A DNA stretch of 64,000 nucleotides from Candidatus Sysuiplasma superficiale (GCA_019720975.1 JAGVSJ010000001.1:163736-227735); one strand, 5' to 3'. Shown: positions 26,818-36,660, counted from the first letter of the stretch. Numbers and translations are program-made. Notes: generated by a model from the sequence alone, not told the origin.

Positions 26818-27501
26818 TCACTGGCTCCTAGCAATCTGTTCCCTTCCCGCACGGATCTCTGCCAGAAAATTGTTGACAACCTCGAGCGGTTCCGAGGAAC
26901 CATATATACTTCTGCCCACGATGAGCGCATCGGCACCATTCACTATCGCCTGCTTTGCATCCCCGCCCTGTGCGCCGACACCAGGTGCGATGATTCCCAT
27001 TTCACCAACCATCTGGCGGAAGTGCCTTATGCGTTCAGGCCTTGTGGCCGGAGCGACAATTCCGTCAACTTTCAGTTCAACAGCCATCCTTGCGAGGTCG
27101 TCGGCAAAACGGCGGCCGAATTCGGCAGAGCCTGGATTCGACATTTCAACCACGAGGAAAACAGATGCATTACGCGCGCTATTTATGCAAGCCTCAACAG
27201 CATCAACGCCAGTGAACCCATGGACTATTATGCCGGACGCACCGAGCTTGACAGCAGCGGAAGCGACCATTGAGTTGGTGTGAGGAACATCAGATATCTT
27301 GAAATCGCAAATGACCCTGAAATGATTTGATATGTCCGTTATTATCTGAGGCCCATTAGCAAGCACTATGGGCCAATTAAGCTTTATTGCGTCGACGTAC
27401 TTGCCTACGCTGTTAACTATATTCATCGCCTTTCTGTAATCTGTTTCGTCAAGCGCAAGTATCAGCCCTCTGTCGAAATTTATCTTTGGCAATTCCCTCA
27501 C
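26818..27501 (-). CDS. pyrF: Orotidine 5'-phosphate decarboxylase
   Basis: This 227-residue enzyme makes UMP from OMP, the last step of pyrimidine synthesis. The catalytic DxKxxD array is CDFKISDVP, the substrate-binding start of the barrel is LALDETD, and the phosphate-binding end is APGVGAQGGD followed by ADALIVGRSIY. The length is normal for archaeal enzymes. The start is GTG, and a TATA-like GGTTTATCC is about 50 bases upstream. No other pyrimidine gene is in view. Confidence 0.95.
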   Translation of the reverse strand: MRELPKINFDRGLILALDETDYRKAMNIVNSVGKYVDAIKLNWPIVLANGPQIITDISNHFRVICDFKISDVPHTNSMVASAAVKLGASGIIVHGFTGVDAVEACINSARNASVFLVVEMSNPGSAEFGRRFADDLARMAVELKVDGIVAPATRPERIRHFRQMVGEMGIIAPGVGAQGGDAKQAIVNGADALIVGRSIYGSSEPLEVVNNFLAEIRAGREQIARSQ

Positions 27502-27596
27502 CCCGCTGGTTATCTCACACTGTTCATCTTACCATACAAATCGACTGGATAAACCTTTCCAGTAACAGAAGAACGCGAGGCGTTCATGCGGTAATC

Positions 27597-28133
27597 TCAG
27601 AGCTCGAGATACATCCTTTCCTCATCATAATATCTGCCGCCCCTCTTGAGAGCTTTGGGAAGCACTCCAATTGTTTTGAAACCCATCTTTGAGTAAAGTT
27701 TTCTGGCTGCCTTATTCACGGTGAAAACGTCGAGCACTATGATTTTGTAGCGGAGCCTTGCCTCATTCAGTGTCCTTGACATCATCTTTTCACCTATACC
27801 CATTCCCCTGATTTCCGGAATGAGAGCGATTCCAAGAACACCTACGTGGGCCTCTTCTTCCCTGTTGCCTATCGGTCTTATGTCACAGATGCCGCCGACG
27901 TGCCCGCCGGTCTCTGCAACAGAGACAAATGCCTTTCCCTCAACAAACTGTGTGTAAAGCCCTGAAAACCAGGATATCTCATCTGCCAGAGAAGGTTTTG
28001 AAGCATAAAGTGTTATACCCAGGTCCGGGTTTACACTGAGCTCATCGTAGTACGAATAGTAGCAGCGGACTATATCATCAAAGTCATCCCATTCAAGTCC
28101 CCTTACACTCACATCTTCAGCTTTCATTTGCAC
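27597..28133 (-). CDS. GNAT-family N-acetyltransferase
   Basis: This 178-residue protein has the GNAT fold with acetyl-CoA-binding motif A as LIPEIRGMGIGEKMM and the later NKAARKLYSKMGFK that closes the fold. An acetyl group is moved from acetyl-CoA to an amine; the target cannot be predicted, and small molecules or protein N-termini are both possible. A TATA-like ATTTTAATTATTG lies about 37-47 bases upstream. The gene is divergent from the asparagine-synthetase-like gene and shares a 118-base spacer with it. Confidence 0.8.
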   Translation of the reverse strand: MQMKAEDVSVRGLEWDDFDDIVRCYYSYYDELSVNPDLGITLYASKPSLADEISWFSGLYTQFVEGKAFVSVAETGGHVGGICDIRPIGNREEEAHVGVLGIALIPEIRGMGIGEKMMSRTLNEARLRYKIIVLDVFTVNKAARKLYSKMGFKTIGVLPKALKRGGRYYDEERMYLEL

Positions 28134-28251
28134 TCAACACCGCCGGATGCAGTGATAAGTGCAGCAATAATTAAAATAATGTCGTACTGATAATGGACCA
28201 GCCATCGCCATGGTCGAGTGACGCTGGAGATTTAATTGAGCGGAAGGGGAA

Positions 28252-29019
28252 ATGCGCGATCTTTCAAAGAGTATCGGAGAAGCCCTGATTTCTGCGCTTG
28301 CGAGGTCAATTGAAGTGAATGGAAACAGTGCCTTGCTCTACTCAGGCGGTTTAGACAGCAGCATAATCGCAGGCATCTCCTCTTCACGGGGAAGAATCAA
28401 ACTTTACACAGTCGGAACAGAAGGTAGTCGCGACATTCTCGAGGCAAGAAAGGGCGCCAGTGAACTTGGCTTGGAACTGACAGAGGTTATTGCGTCCGAT
28501 GAAGATGTTCTCATTTCATGCCACCGGCTGAACGACATATTTGCAAAGAGGCTTGGAAGACGGCCTACAAGACTGGAGCTTTCGATATATTCACCCATGG
28601 TTTTTGCTCTCGAGAATGTCAGCGAGAAAGTTGTGCTCTCAGGCCAGGGAGCTGATGAGGAGTTTGGAGGGTACAGCCGATACTTGAGGATGGATCGCTC
28701 AGTGCTGGCAGAGGCCCTCAACAAGGATCTTGATGACCTTCTGCTCAATGGCATCAGGAGAGACGCTTCAATTGCATCAGAGTTTGGCAAGACACTTGTG
28801 ACGCCTTTCCTCTCGACAGCTGTTGTATCCATGGCAAGGGAGATGCCACTGGAATTGAAGATAGATGGAGGAACAAACAAGGTGATTCTCAGGGCGGTAG
28901 CTGCGATGTTGGGCCTTTCGGCTGCCTCGGCGCATAAAAAAGCAATGCAGTATGGTTCAGGCTTCGAAAAGGCAATAAAGAGACTTGAACATCAAAGCGT
29001 CCTGTGGTATTCCACCTGA
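28252..29019 (+). CDS. Stand-alone asparagine-synthetase-type ATP-pyrophosphatase domain
   Basis: This 255-residue protein has the PP-loop SGGLDSSI near residue 31 and the second AsnB motif LSGQGADEEFGGYSRY. These place it in the C-terminal (synthetase) domain family of asparagine synthetase B. The N-terminal glutaminase domain with its catalytic Cys is absent, so it cannot use glutamine by itself; free ammonia, a separate amidotransferase or another amine would be needed. Similar short proteins occur in archaea but their substrate is not settled. A TATA-like GATTTAATTG and GGAAGGGGA precede the ATG. The 3' end overlaps the convergent downstream gene by 28 bases. Confidence 0.75.
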   Translation: MRDLSKSIGEALISALARSIEVNGNSALLYSGGLDSSIIAGISSSRGRIKLYTVGTEGSRDILEARKGASELGLELTEVIASDEDVLISCHRLNDIFAKRLGRRPTRLELSIYSPMVFALENVSEKVVLSGQGADEEFGGYSRYLRMDRSVLAEALNKDLDDLLLNGIRRDASIASEFGKTLVTPFLSTAVVSMAREMPLELKIDGGTNKVILRAVAAMLGLSAASAHKKAMQYGSGFEKAIKRLEHQSVLWYST

Positions 29020-29432
29020 AGCGTTTCGACCGCCGACGTCCCTTCCTTTGGTATCTGCTCCATTGTAATGAAATTCATCATGTCAATCCTTCGGATTGTC
29101 CTGTAATCCAGCGATGTGGGACTATCCGCCAGATTGAAGAGAAATTCATCACGTTCTTCTTCATATTCGCACACGTAGAGCGGTGTCCTGTTCCCGTCTA
29201 TTTCCCAGACACCATTGACTCTGCCCTCTTCCTGCCATATCTCAAAATTCCTGCGCCCGAACTCTTCTCCGTTGAGGTGAATTGCTGAGGAACAGTGTAT
29301 GCGGCCATCATCTACCGAACACCTGAGAATGTCAGTATATCGGGTGCGCGGATCCGAGGTGTTGAACTTTCCTGTCCATTCTCCTTCGAGAAAACACAGC
29401 CTCTGGAATACTGCGATGGAATCATGAGTCAT
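28992..29432 (-). CDS. Small lipocalin-like protein of unknown function
   Basis: The 146 residues from the ATG at 29432 look like a small antiparallel beta-barrel. It opens with FLEGEWTGKF, the short G-x-W motif seen in lipocalin-like and nitrobindin-like families, and continues as alternating beta strands. I cannot assign a family with certainty. The frame is open to 29528, but a TATA-like TTCTTTATCGAGG about 28 bases before 29432 supports the shorter start. The gene is convergent with the asparagine-synthetase-like gene and divergent from superoxide dismutase. Confidence 0.5.
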   Translation of the reverse strand: MTHDSIAVFQRLCFLEGEWTGKFNTSDPRTRYTDILRCSVDDGRIHCSSAIHLNGEEFGRRNFEIWQEEGRVNGVWEIDGNRTPLYVCEYEEERDEFLFNLADSPTSLDYRTIRRIDMMNFITMEQIPKEGTSAVETLQVEYHRTL

Positions 29433-29560
29433 GGCAGTGTTAACATACGATGCCTCGATAAAGAATTTGGCCTTTAACGGTGTCTGTGTTATGCATCTGA
29501 TGAACAGCACTTCCTGAGCGGAAGACAATGCTGCTCAATTTAGAAAATTTGTAAACCTAA

Positions 29561-29571
29561 AACTTATATTT
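29561..29571 (+). promoter_or_regulatory. TATA box of superoxide dismutase
   Basis: AACTTATATTT is centred about 36 bases upstream of the ATG, giving a predicted leader of roughly 10 bases. Confidence 0.5.
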
Positions 29572-29601
29572 CAATAGACTGTACGGAGTTGCGGTGAAAC
29601 A

Positions 29602-30225
29602 ATGGCTAGAACAAAATATACAGCAGTGCCGCTGAAATACAAAGAGGTCGAGGGAATATCGGCAAGGACATTTTCGGAACATTTCAAGCTGTATGAAGGA
29701 TATGTAAACAAGACGAACGAGATATATGAGAAGATCGCGAACAATTTCGCCGATCCATCCAAATCTGCAGGTACCTACAGTGAATACGGGGAGGCAAAAA
29801 GGCAGCTGTCGTTTAACCTGGGTGGTATGTGGAATCATAAACTCTACTTTGGGGACTTCGAGGACGGAAAGGGGACAAAGCCGTCAGAAAACCTGGTGAA
29901 GGCGATGACTGAGGACTTTGGCTCATTTGACAAGTGGAAGGAAGATTTTGTTGCGACCGGGATGGCCGCGAGAGGGTGGGCCATGCTCTGTTATGGGCTC
30001 GACGACGGGCATCTCCACAATGTGGTGCTCGACGCTCAGAATGCGGGTTTCCCCGCAACTGTCGTACCGGTATTATTGATGGATGTCTACGAGCACGCAT
30101 ACTTTATTGACTACGGAACCGCCAGAAAGCCGTATGTGGAGGCTTTCTTCAAGAACATAAACTGGGACAGGATTTCAAAGAGATACGAAAAATGCACCAG
30201 GATGCACAGGACCTGGACGGAATGA
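29602..30225 (+). CDS. sod: Iron/manganese superoxide dismutase
   Basis: This 207-residue enzyme disproportionates superoxide to oxygen and peroxide. The four metal ligands are visible: His in SEHFKLYEGYV, His in GMWNHKLYF, and Asp and His in LMDVYEHAY. The last motif is DVWEHAY in most family members, so the Trp is Tyr here. Whether Fe or Mn is bound cannot be told. The gene is a single transcription unit, as is usual, and its presence suggests life with oxygen exposure. Confidence 0.92.
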   Translation: MARTKYTAVPLKYKEVEGISARTFSEHFKLYEGYVNKTNEIYEKIANNFADPSKSAGTYSEYGEAKRQLSFNLGGMWNHKLYFGDFEDGKGTKPSENLVKAMTEDFGSFDKWKEDFVATGMAARGWAMLCYGLDDGHLHNVVLDAQNAGFPATVVPVLLMDVYEHAYFIDYGTARKPYVEAFFKNINWDRISKRYEKCTRMHRTWTE

Positions 30226-30295
30226 TGCTGGCCCGAGCTGCGCGGTGACAGGCAGCCCAATGGAAGCGGGGGTGCTCCCTCCGCTCCATCAGATA

Positions 30296-30649
30296 TCATT
30301 TTATCCGGTCAAATAAGCTGGAGGGGTGCTCAGGTCCCTCTGATTTCTTTCGGTGCTTCCTCCAGACCCTTCTGTATACCAGAAAGTAGTTCAGGGCGAG
30401 GAATGAAACAACTGTTCCGGTTATGAGGTAGGCATTGAGCTGGTTGATCCCTGTTATATACGATATTACGCTGATGGCAAAGATAGCCTCAAAAAGCACC
30501 AGCGTCCAGAACGAATACCTGAGAAAATCCTCGTAAAACCATTGCCTCCAGGGTTTTCCTGGCTCGTTTAGTGCCTTTCTCTTCTGTATCTCCTCAGGTT
30601 CGTCGATTCCGGAGGAGCCCTCCTCCCCTTCCACTTTGTTATCCTTCAT
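30296..30649 (-). CDS. Small two-span membrane protein, unknown
   Basis: This protein of 117 residues (from ATG 30649) has an acidic N-terminal tail rich in Glu, a short WRQWFYEDFLRYSFW amphipathic stretch, two membrane spans and a basic C-terminus with KHRKKS. I do not recognise a family. It follows the large polytopic membrane protein in the opposite order and is not clearly in an operon. It may be a membrane-associated accessory protein, but no function should be assigned. Confidence 0.5.
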   Translation of the reverse strand: MKDNKVEGEEGSSGIDEPEEIQKRKALNEPGKPWRQWFYEDFLRYSFWTLVLFEAIFAISVISYITGINQLNAYLITGTVVSFLALNYFLVYRRVWRKHRKKSEGPEHPSSLFDRIK

Positions 30650-30694
30650 CAGATGACACACCCAGGGTTGTCCGGCATATTGATTTTTCAGGAG

Positions 30695-33226
30695 TTAATG
30701 AATCCGTTTGAACAGATGAGATGCGAGACCAAACCTTCGTACCCTTATCACAGGGACGATGAAAACCGCCGCAACAAGAATGACGAAGGATACAAGCGAA
30801 ACGACATATCCGTAGAGAAGGTCGGAGAATGGAGCGAAATATACACGCAACTGAGAAGGGGCACCTGTTATCTGGTATACAAGGTAGCCCGGCGATGCTA
30901 TGCCTGAGGACGTGTTCTCAGAAACATATGGAATAAGAGCAGGAGAAGTCCTCCAGCCTGAATCATAACCGGATGGTGGTATGAAAACGAGATAGTTCCT
31001 TGAATCCAGACCAAGGAATCCTGGTGTCCTGATGCTGTAATCTGCGTCACTTATCTTTGTGCTGTTCAGAAGCAGATATGAACCATTTGTGTAGTTCTGC
31101 TTTGATATGGCTACACTGGATGATATCACCCACGCATAGCTGAGCATGTTAACAGAGCTTGATGCATTGATGAGCTGCGGATAGCCGGATACAGCGGCAA
31201 TACGGCTCACAATATATGCGCGTGAAACCGGATGCATATTTTCGAACAAGGCGCAGGTTGAACTGTTCTCGACAAGCTTCAGATCGCTCTGCCTATAGAG
31301 GAAGGAATAGTTCCAGTAATCTGCACTCTTGCTGAGAAAAACGTATTTCACATCCATCAGTGAAAGTAAATTTCCCAGATGACTTATGCTGTTCCTCTCC
31401 TTTAGCACAGAGAGTATGAGGGGGGAGTAAAGCGACGTGTCGCCCTGTCCCGACAGATAGGTGTCCTGTCCACCATAAATCACAGTCTGCCGGAAGAATG
31501 AATTGAAGGGAGAGGCGAATTTCGTTTTGCTCCAGTTATAGTACATGTATCCATGCCATGGAAAGACCAGTACCGAATAGTCCGTGGTGTTGTCATTCAT
31601 GATCGCCTCTGCCCTGTACCACGAAGACGGATACTGCACTGAAGTCAGCTGCCCGTCAAATGAGTTGACCTCCATGTAGGAGTAGATGAAAGGGGAAATG
31701 AGGATGAATACTATCGCAATCGCAGCAGCGATCTGGATGACGCCCCTGTATCTGCCGCGCCTCCCGGTCTGGCTCAGGAAGGACTGAATATGAAGGATGC
31801 TGAGCCCTATCAGGAAGGCATATGCAAATACAAGCAGCGCGACGAATTTCTGCGGCTCCCTGAAGCCGTTGAAGAGTGGAACGTTGTCATAGAGAAAGGT
31901 GTATATTCCGGCGGTAAGAGGGGATGAGATACCAGTGGCAATCACCACCGAAATAACTGCCGCCGCACCAAGTGTGACGGTGACTGGCCCCCTTTTTCTT
32001 TCACTGCAGAACAGCAGGAATCCGAGGACTGAGAGAAGGAGAAACAGGAAGAAGATGACAATCAAAGAAGGAAAGTCGGTTATGGGATAGGGATAACCTG
32101 TCCTGAAAAAACCATACATCGCAGCTATGCTCAGCATTGTGTTGTTGAAAACTGTAGGGGATGAGGCGAAGGCTATCGCATCAAGGAAATTGAAACTGCC
32201 AATGATGTTCTGGGCGGAATAAGGTGAATAAAGCAGCCAGTACAGGTTAAGCAGGACAAGGAAGGCAAGCAGAATGAGCACCGCCTTCATCGACCTGACA
32301 AGGCTTTCCAACGTCTCTCTTCTCCCGGAATGGATGAGCATCACGACGTAATAGAGAACGCAGAGAATGGCGGAAAGTATGAATGTGTGTATATCAAAGA
32401 CGGCAAGCACGGAAAATACGATTGCGGTTTCGGCCGCCTTCCGGATGAGATTGTTCATCTCCTTCAAATCAACCAGCCTGATGAAGAGAAGGAAAGCCAG
32501 AGGGACGAGCGAATAGGCAAAGAGGAGACCCCAGGCACCAGCCAGCATCCGTGCATAGACGAAAGGATTGACTGAGTAGAGTATCGATGAGAAGTAGGCC
32601 GAGGGACCGCTGAGCCCGAAATGCCTGCTGAAACGAAACATTGTAAGGCCCGAAAAGAAGAGTATGAGGAAGAGATAGATCTTCTCCACCGCCCAGCCGG
32701 GCATTATGAAATAGAGCAGGTAATCGAAGACGGAAAGGGCGTTTCCGCCTCCTATGAATGCTGACATGCCGTAGAGTCCCGAAAGCGGTGCACGCGGGCC
32801 GAATACCATATCTGTCACAAGCACATATCCTGGATAGAGCAGAGGGCCAAGAATCAGCAGGGAAAGGGATGCGAAAACAACTGAGGGGAAGATGAATTCG
32901 GCAATCACCCGTCTGTGTCGTTTGACATAAAACGAGATCCCCGCGTAAAGACCTGAAAGTGCTGATTTCAGTCTGTTGCCGCGCGGTTTCCTGCTCTTGA
33001 TATAATCATCAACTATGATGAGCACGACACCCGCAGAAAGACAGTAAAAGAACACGATGGCTATATCATTGGCAACTGCGCTGTTTCCGACAGCCGATTC
33101 AGCCGCAGAGGATATGAGCAGAATGAGAGAGAGAGCAACTAAATATCTCGGATCGATACGATATATCGCGTACAGTATGAGGAAAGGTACAATTATTGCA
33201 AGCGACACCTCGTTATATATTTCCAT
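30695..33226 (-). CDS. Polytopic membrane protein, GT-C glycosyltransferase-like
   Basis: This 843-residue protein has about a dozen membrane spans in residues 1-520, a soluble extracellular domain of about 280 residues with several Asn-X-Ser/Thr sites, and a last span before a basic tail. The layout (multi-span module, long outer domain, final anchor) resembles GT-C transferases and YfhO-like proteins that use lipid-linked sugars. A possible acidic motif lies in the first outer loop (TDMVFGPR). No catalytic motif is certain. It is divergent from the bactofilin-DUF835 gene, with starts 100 bases apart, and lies downstream of the glycosylation region, so a role in surface glycan assembly is plausible but inferred. 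Confidence 0.6.
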   Translation of the reverse strand: MEIYNEVSLAIIVPFLILYAIYRIDPRYLVALSLILLISSAAESAVGNSAVANDIAIVFFYCLSAGVVLIIVDDYIKSRKPRGNRLKSALSGLYAGISFYVKRHRRVIAEFIFPSVVFASLSLLILGPLLYPGYVLVTDMVFGPRAPLSGLYGMSAFIGGGNALSVFDYLLYFIMPGWAVEKIYLFLILFFSGLTMFRFSRHFGLSGPSAYFSSILYSVNPFVYARMLAGAWGLLFAYSLVPLAFLLFIRLVDLKEMNNLIRKAAETAIVFSVLAVFDIHTFILSAILCVLYYVVMLIHSGRRETLESLVRSMKAVLILLAFLVLLNLYWLLYSPYSAQNIIGSFNFLDAIAFASSPTVFNNTMLSIAAMYGFFRTGYPYPITDFPSLIVIFFLFLLLSVLGFLLFCSERKRGPVTVTLGAAAVISVVIATGISSPLTAGIYTFLYDNVPLFNGFREPQKFVALLVFAYAFLIGLSILHIQSFLSQTGRRGRYRGVIQIAAAIAIVFILISPFIYSYMEVNSFDGQLTSVQYPSSWYRAEAIMNDNTTDYSVLVFPWHGYMYYNWSKTKFASPFNSFFRQTVIYGGQDTYLSGQGDTSLYSPLILSVLKERNSISHLGNLLSLMDVKYVFLSKSADYWNYSFLYRQSDLKLVENSSTCALFENMHPVSRAYIVSRIAAVSGYPQLINASSSVNMLSYAWVISSSVAISKQNYTNGSYLLLNSTKISDADYSIRTPGFLGLDSRNYLVFIPPSGYDSGWRTSPALIPYVSENTSSGIASPGYLVYQITGAPSQLRVYFAPFSDLLYGYVVSLVSFVILVAAVFIVPVIRVRRFGLASHLFKRIH

Positions 33227-33325
33227 TTCCTGTCCTGAAGATGAAAACTTGCGTCAATAAATAAAACCATTGTATTGCGCGGTGGCTGAACCCAAACTTT
33301 ATTGATTACCTGAATCATATTCTCC
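33227..33325. promoter_or_regulatory. Divergent promoter region, GT-C-like gene and bactofilin-DUF835 gene
   Basis: A minus-strand TATA-like GTTTTATTTATTG (33253-33265) serves the gene starting at 33226, and a plus-strand AACTTTATTG (about 33294-33303) serves the gene starting at 33326. Both are within about 30 bases of the respective starts, so both mRNAs would be leaderless or nearly so, and the pair could be co-regulated. Confidence 0.4.
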
Positions 33326-34738
33326 ATGAGTGCTGGCATGTCAATATTCGGCAGATTCAGAAAGGGAAAGGAAGGAGCGGAACTGACATCCGTGATGCTG
33401 GCACTGAGTGAGACTACATCCGGAAATGACAGTGGCGAGAGGGAAGGCACAAAGAACGACCGTTTCTTTATTGACAGAGAGGGCAACGTCAGCGTCTTTG
33501 AGGCGTCGACCATCAGGAATGACATTGTTGCAAAGGGCGATCTTTGGATAGGAAAGGATGCAGTAATAGACGGCAGGATACAGGTCGAAGGCGACCTGAT
33601 AATGGAGAAGAACTCACGCGTTACCGGTTCTGCATATGTCAGGGGATCTGCAAATTTCAAGGAAAATTCTATGATAATGGGTGATGTCAACATACTGGGA
33701 CAGGTTTACAGAGGAAACAATCCGCCGGAACACATGTTCAGGAACAGGCGCAGGAAGAGTCCGGTGCATCCATCCGGTCCCGGCGGCGATGTATCGGACG
33801 TTGTCAGTGAGGTGGATAAAATAATCAACTCTGACACACTCCAGCCTGGTTCCCTTATGATCATACAAGAAAAGAAGACAGATCTCTCCTACGCGATCAT
33901 CAGAAAATTTTCGGAGGCGGGGATTCCATGCATGATAATAGGCAGGGAACCGCCTGAGAGAATAAGATCGGTCAGGATGATTGAGATAGACGATGAACAG
34001 GTTCTGTGGCTGACAACACTTGTTGGAAGACGCTGTGTTAACCCGACCCATCTCGGAAGCATCCAGAATTCCATCTCCCGCTTCATTGATGTGAACAGCA
34101 GCGGTTACATACTGATTGACGGAGTTGAATATCTGATATCAAACAACGGTTTTGACGCTGTGCTGAAATTCATCAACAGGATAGAGGACATGGTGATAAC
34201 AACAGGTACAGCTGTGATAGTTTCAATAGATCCGAGAACGCTTGATTCCCAGCACCTGGCACTTCTGGAAAGAGGAGCGGAAACAATCTATCGCGAGGAC
34301 TCCGAAAGAGCCGAGACAGATCTGGGTGAAGATATAGACGAGAGGCTGAAGGAAGAATCTGTGAGAAGGCAGCAGCTGGAAGACAGGCTTGACAGTTATC
34401 TGGCCAGAATCGAAAGCACGATTGCCGGCCTCCGGAGCGGAAGCAGTGCCGGCATACAGGGAGGCAATGTCGGCATCAAAGATCTCGAGATTGCCAGGAA
34501 TGTGATACAAGAGGAGATCGGCAGACTTGAGGAAAATTTCAGAAAGAGGGAGATAGAACTGCTCGAGATACTGGAGAACAGACTGGGCAGAAACAGCGGC
34601 GATGACAATGAGAGGATGAGGATGGCAGAGATGGAGGAGCAGCTGAAAGACAATTCTGAACTGCTCCTGAAGGCTGTTCTGCTTGCCGAAAAGCTGTCCG
34701 TAGAGAGAGGCGGATCAGAAGTGGGGAAGGAAGGCTGA
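33326..34738 (+). CDS. Bactofilin-like / DUF835 / coiled-coil fusion protein
   Basis: This 470-residue cytosolic protein has three parts. Residues about 60-128 form a right-handed beta-helix of the bactofilin (polymer-forming cytoskeletal) type, with the repeated hydrophobic pattern DIVAKGDLWIGKDAVIDGRI and GDLIMEKNSRVTGSAYVRG. Residues about 174-318 are a DUF835 domain with YILIDGVEYLISNNGFD and VSIDPRTLDS. Residues about 335-455 are a charged coiled coil. There is no signal peptide or membrane span. Bactofilins assemble into filaments that place partners in bacteria; such a fusion suggests a scaffold that carries DUF835. The function of DUF835 is not established. The next gene downstream is convergent. 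Confidence 0.75.
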   Translation: MSAGMSIFGRFRKGKEGAELTSVMLALSETTSGNDSGEREGTKNDRFFIDREGNVSVFEASTIRNDIVAKGDLWIGKDAVIDGRIQVEGDLIMEKNSRVTGSAYVRGSANFKENSMIMGDVNILGQVYRGNNPPEHMFRNRRRKSPVHPSGPGGDVSDVVSEVDKIINSDTLQPGSLMIIQEKKTDLSYAIIRKFSEAGIPCMIIGREPPERIRSVRMIEIDDEQVLWLTTLVGRRCVNPTHLGSIQNSISRFIDVNSSGYILIDGVEYLISNNGFDAVLKFINRIEDMVITTGTAVIVSIDPRTLDSQHLALLERGAETIYREDSERAETDLGEDIDERLKEESVRRQQLEDRLDSYLARIESTIAGLRSGSSAGIQGGNVGIKDLEIARNVIQEEIGRLEENFRKREIELLEILENRLGRNSGDDNERMRMAEMEEQLKDNSELLLKAVLLAEKLSVERGGSEVGKEG

Positions 34739-34743
34739 ACAGA

Positions 34744-36660
34744 TCAGCTTCTGCGCCGCCGGCCCAGGATTCTGTGCCTTCTGTACACATACATCGCTGA
34801 GATAATGCCTGTGATGAATGGCAGGAGCAGTGCAGGAAGGAAATACAGGAATGAAAAATGTTCCTTCACTGTAAATACAGCGTAACCGGCAGAAGTATTA
34901 TTCACAGATATGAGGTATGTTCCGGGCTGGGAAGGCGGGATTGGGAATGAGATGCGCAGAACGCCGCTTCTGTTTGCGGTCGCGGAATAGGCAGTCGGCT
35001 TCCCATCCCAAAGGAGCCTTACGACAGAACCTGGGAGGAAACCTTTTCCTGAAAGCAGCACATGTTCTCCGGGGTAACCGCTGTAAGCCTGAAGGGACAG
35101 GGAGGGGACGATCACAGCCAATACCGGCGAAGAATTGTAACCATCAGGCTGTGAAGCGATTATGGAGAACGGACCGCCGCCGATCTCAGGTACGGTGACT
35201 GATGCGGAAAGTGAGCCGTTACCAGTGCTCATATAGGTTCCCAGCAGAAGATACCCAGGTATCTCCAGCGAGACTGGTGTGTCCGGTGCGAAATACATGC
35301 CGGTCACATACATCCTTGAATCTGCGTGAACTGAATGAATGGAAAGCATGAGAACTGGTTTGACCTCAAGGACAGCGTCATTCGATGACAGGGTGGAATT
35401 GGCGACAAGCCTCAGGGTATAGAGCCCGGAAGTTATTCGCGGAACTGAGAAATTTATGGTAACCGTACCGTTCATTGCCGCAATACCCGACGCACCCGTT
35501 GGTCCGGAGAGGGACATCTTCAGTTCCACCACGGAATGAGACGGGAAACCCATTCCGGTCACCAGGATGCTGCCCCCTGCAGGTGCACTGTGGGAACTAA
35601 GAATGAGGGAAGGAGAAGTGATGCTGTAGGAAGTGTAGGCTTTAAATGCGCTGCTCACAGATGCAACGACATAATGCAATCCATATGACAGTGGCGGAAC
35701 GCGGAGCAGCGCTATCATGCCCCCTGAACTGTTTGTGCGACCCGTCACTGTTGCATCCGTACCGGACCAGGAAACTGAGGCCATGGAATTGGCTGGAAAG
35801 CCGGAAAGAAAGGCAAGCAGATGGCTTCCCACATGACCCGAATCTGAAGCAAGTGAGAGCCCGGGAACTACCATCCCGTTCCCGAGAGCAGATGGATAAT
35901 CTGTCACCCTCACAGTGAAAGGACCCTCAGGCAATGGAGGGAGAACAAGGGATACTACGACTGCACCGTATGCGTCTGTCGATATATCCGTTTCATTGAA
36001 CGAATAATTGCCCACAACAGCATAACCTATGCTTGCATTCGGCTGCAGACCTGCTCCGACTACAGACACATTGCCCTGACTCTCCGAAACATATGGAAAG
36101 ACATAGAGAGACGGGTTATCTCCAGGCTCAGAGACAATTCCAGCAAACCGAACTTCAAAATCAGTGCTGTTTGAAGAGAAGATGATGCCAAAGGGGCCTT
36201 CGGAAAGGTTCGTTGCAATGGTGAAAGTGAAATTCAATACTGTACCTGTTCCTGATACAACATATGCGTGATTCGTCGCGTTCACAACCTCTCCTCCATA
36301 CTCATTGACAGAGGTGGAATTGGCCAGTATAACCGAGTCTGGAGTCAGGCCGTATATTTCGGATATGTTGACAGCTGAACCGGCCCTCCCCTCTGTTACA
36401 GCAGGGTGTGTGTCATTAACCGCCACCAATCCATCTGTGGCGCTGTAGGGAGCTGCGCCATTCAGCGGATTATCAGCCGCTGAGAGATTGTATGATGCTG
36501 CCTGATATCCCCGAGCTGTATGATATTCAGTGCGGTCCGCAGCATTAGAATTCATTTCGATGGAATGACAGCATGGATGCTGACTGATTTGGGGGATAGA
36601 TGATATCACGAAGACAGTCAGTATCAGAAACGTGGCGATTCTGATTCCAATTATCTTCAA
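34744..36660 (-). CDS. Secreted Ig/TIG-like repeat protein, C-terminally anchored
   Basis: This 638-residue protein has an N-terminal signal span, an extracellular part and a C-terminal membrane span followed by basic RRHRILGRRRRS. Five copies of a turn motif of the type VxGxGFxPxS mark IPT/TIG-like or Ig-like domains; examples are ILVTGMGFPSHSV, MYVTGMYFAPDTPV and VLLSGKGFLPGSV. Many Asn-X-Ser/Thr sequons suggest heavy glycosylation. The start is TTG with GAGGGAAG upstream. It lies between two DUF835 genes: it converges with one and diverges from the other across a 161-base spacer. A surface adhesin or structural role is likely. Confidence 0.7.
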   Translation of the reverse strand: MKIIGIRIATFLILTVFVISSIPQISQHPCCHSIEMNSNAADRTEYHTARGYQAASYNLSAADNPLNGAAPYSATDGLVAVNDTHPAVTEGRAGSAVNISEIYGLTPDSVILANSTSVNEYGGEVVNATNHAYVVSGTGTVLNFTFTIATNLSEGPFGIIFSSNSTDFEVRFAGIVSEPGDNPSLYVFPYVSESQGNVSVVGAGLQPNASIGYAVVGNYSFNETDISTDAYGAVVVSLVLPPLPEGPFTVRVTDYPSALGNGMVVPGLSLASDSGHVGSHLLAFLSGFPANSMASVSWSGTDATVTGRTNSSGGMIALLRVPPLSYGLHYVVASVSSAFKAYTSYSITSPSLILSSHSAPAGGSILVTGMGFPSHSVVELKMSLSGPTGASGIAAMNGTVTINFSVPRITSGLYTLRLVANSTLSSNDAVLEVKPVLMLSIHSVHADSRMYVTGMYFAPDTPVSLEIPGYLLLGTYMSTGNGSLSASVTVPEIGGGPFSIIASQPDGYNSSPVLAVIVPSLSLQAYSGYPGEHVLLSGKGFLPGSVVRLLWDGKPTAYSATANRSGVLRISFPIPPSQPGTYLISVNNTSAGYAVFTVKEHFSFLYFLPALLLPFITGIISAMYVYRRHRILGRRRRS

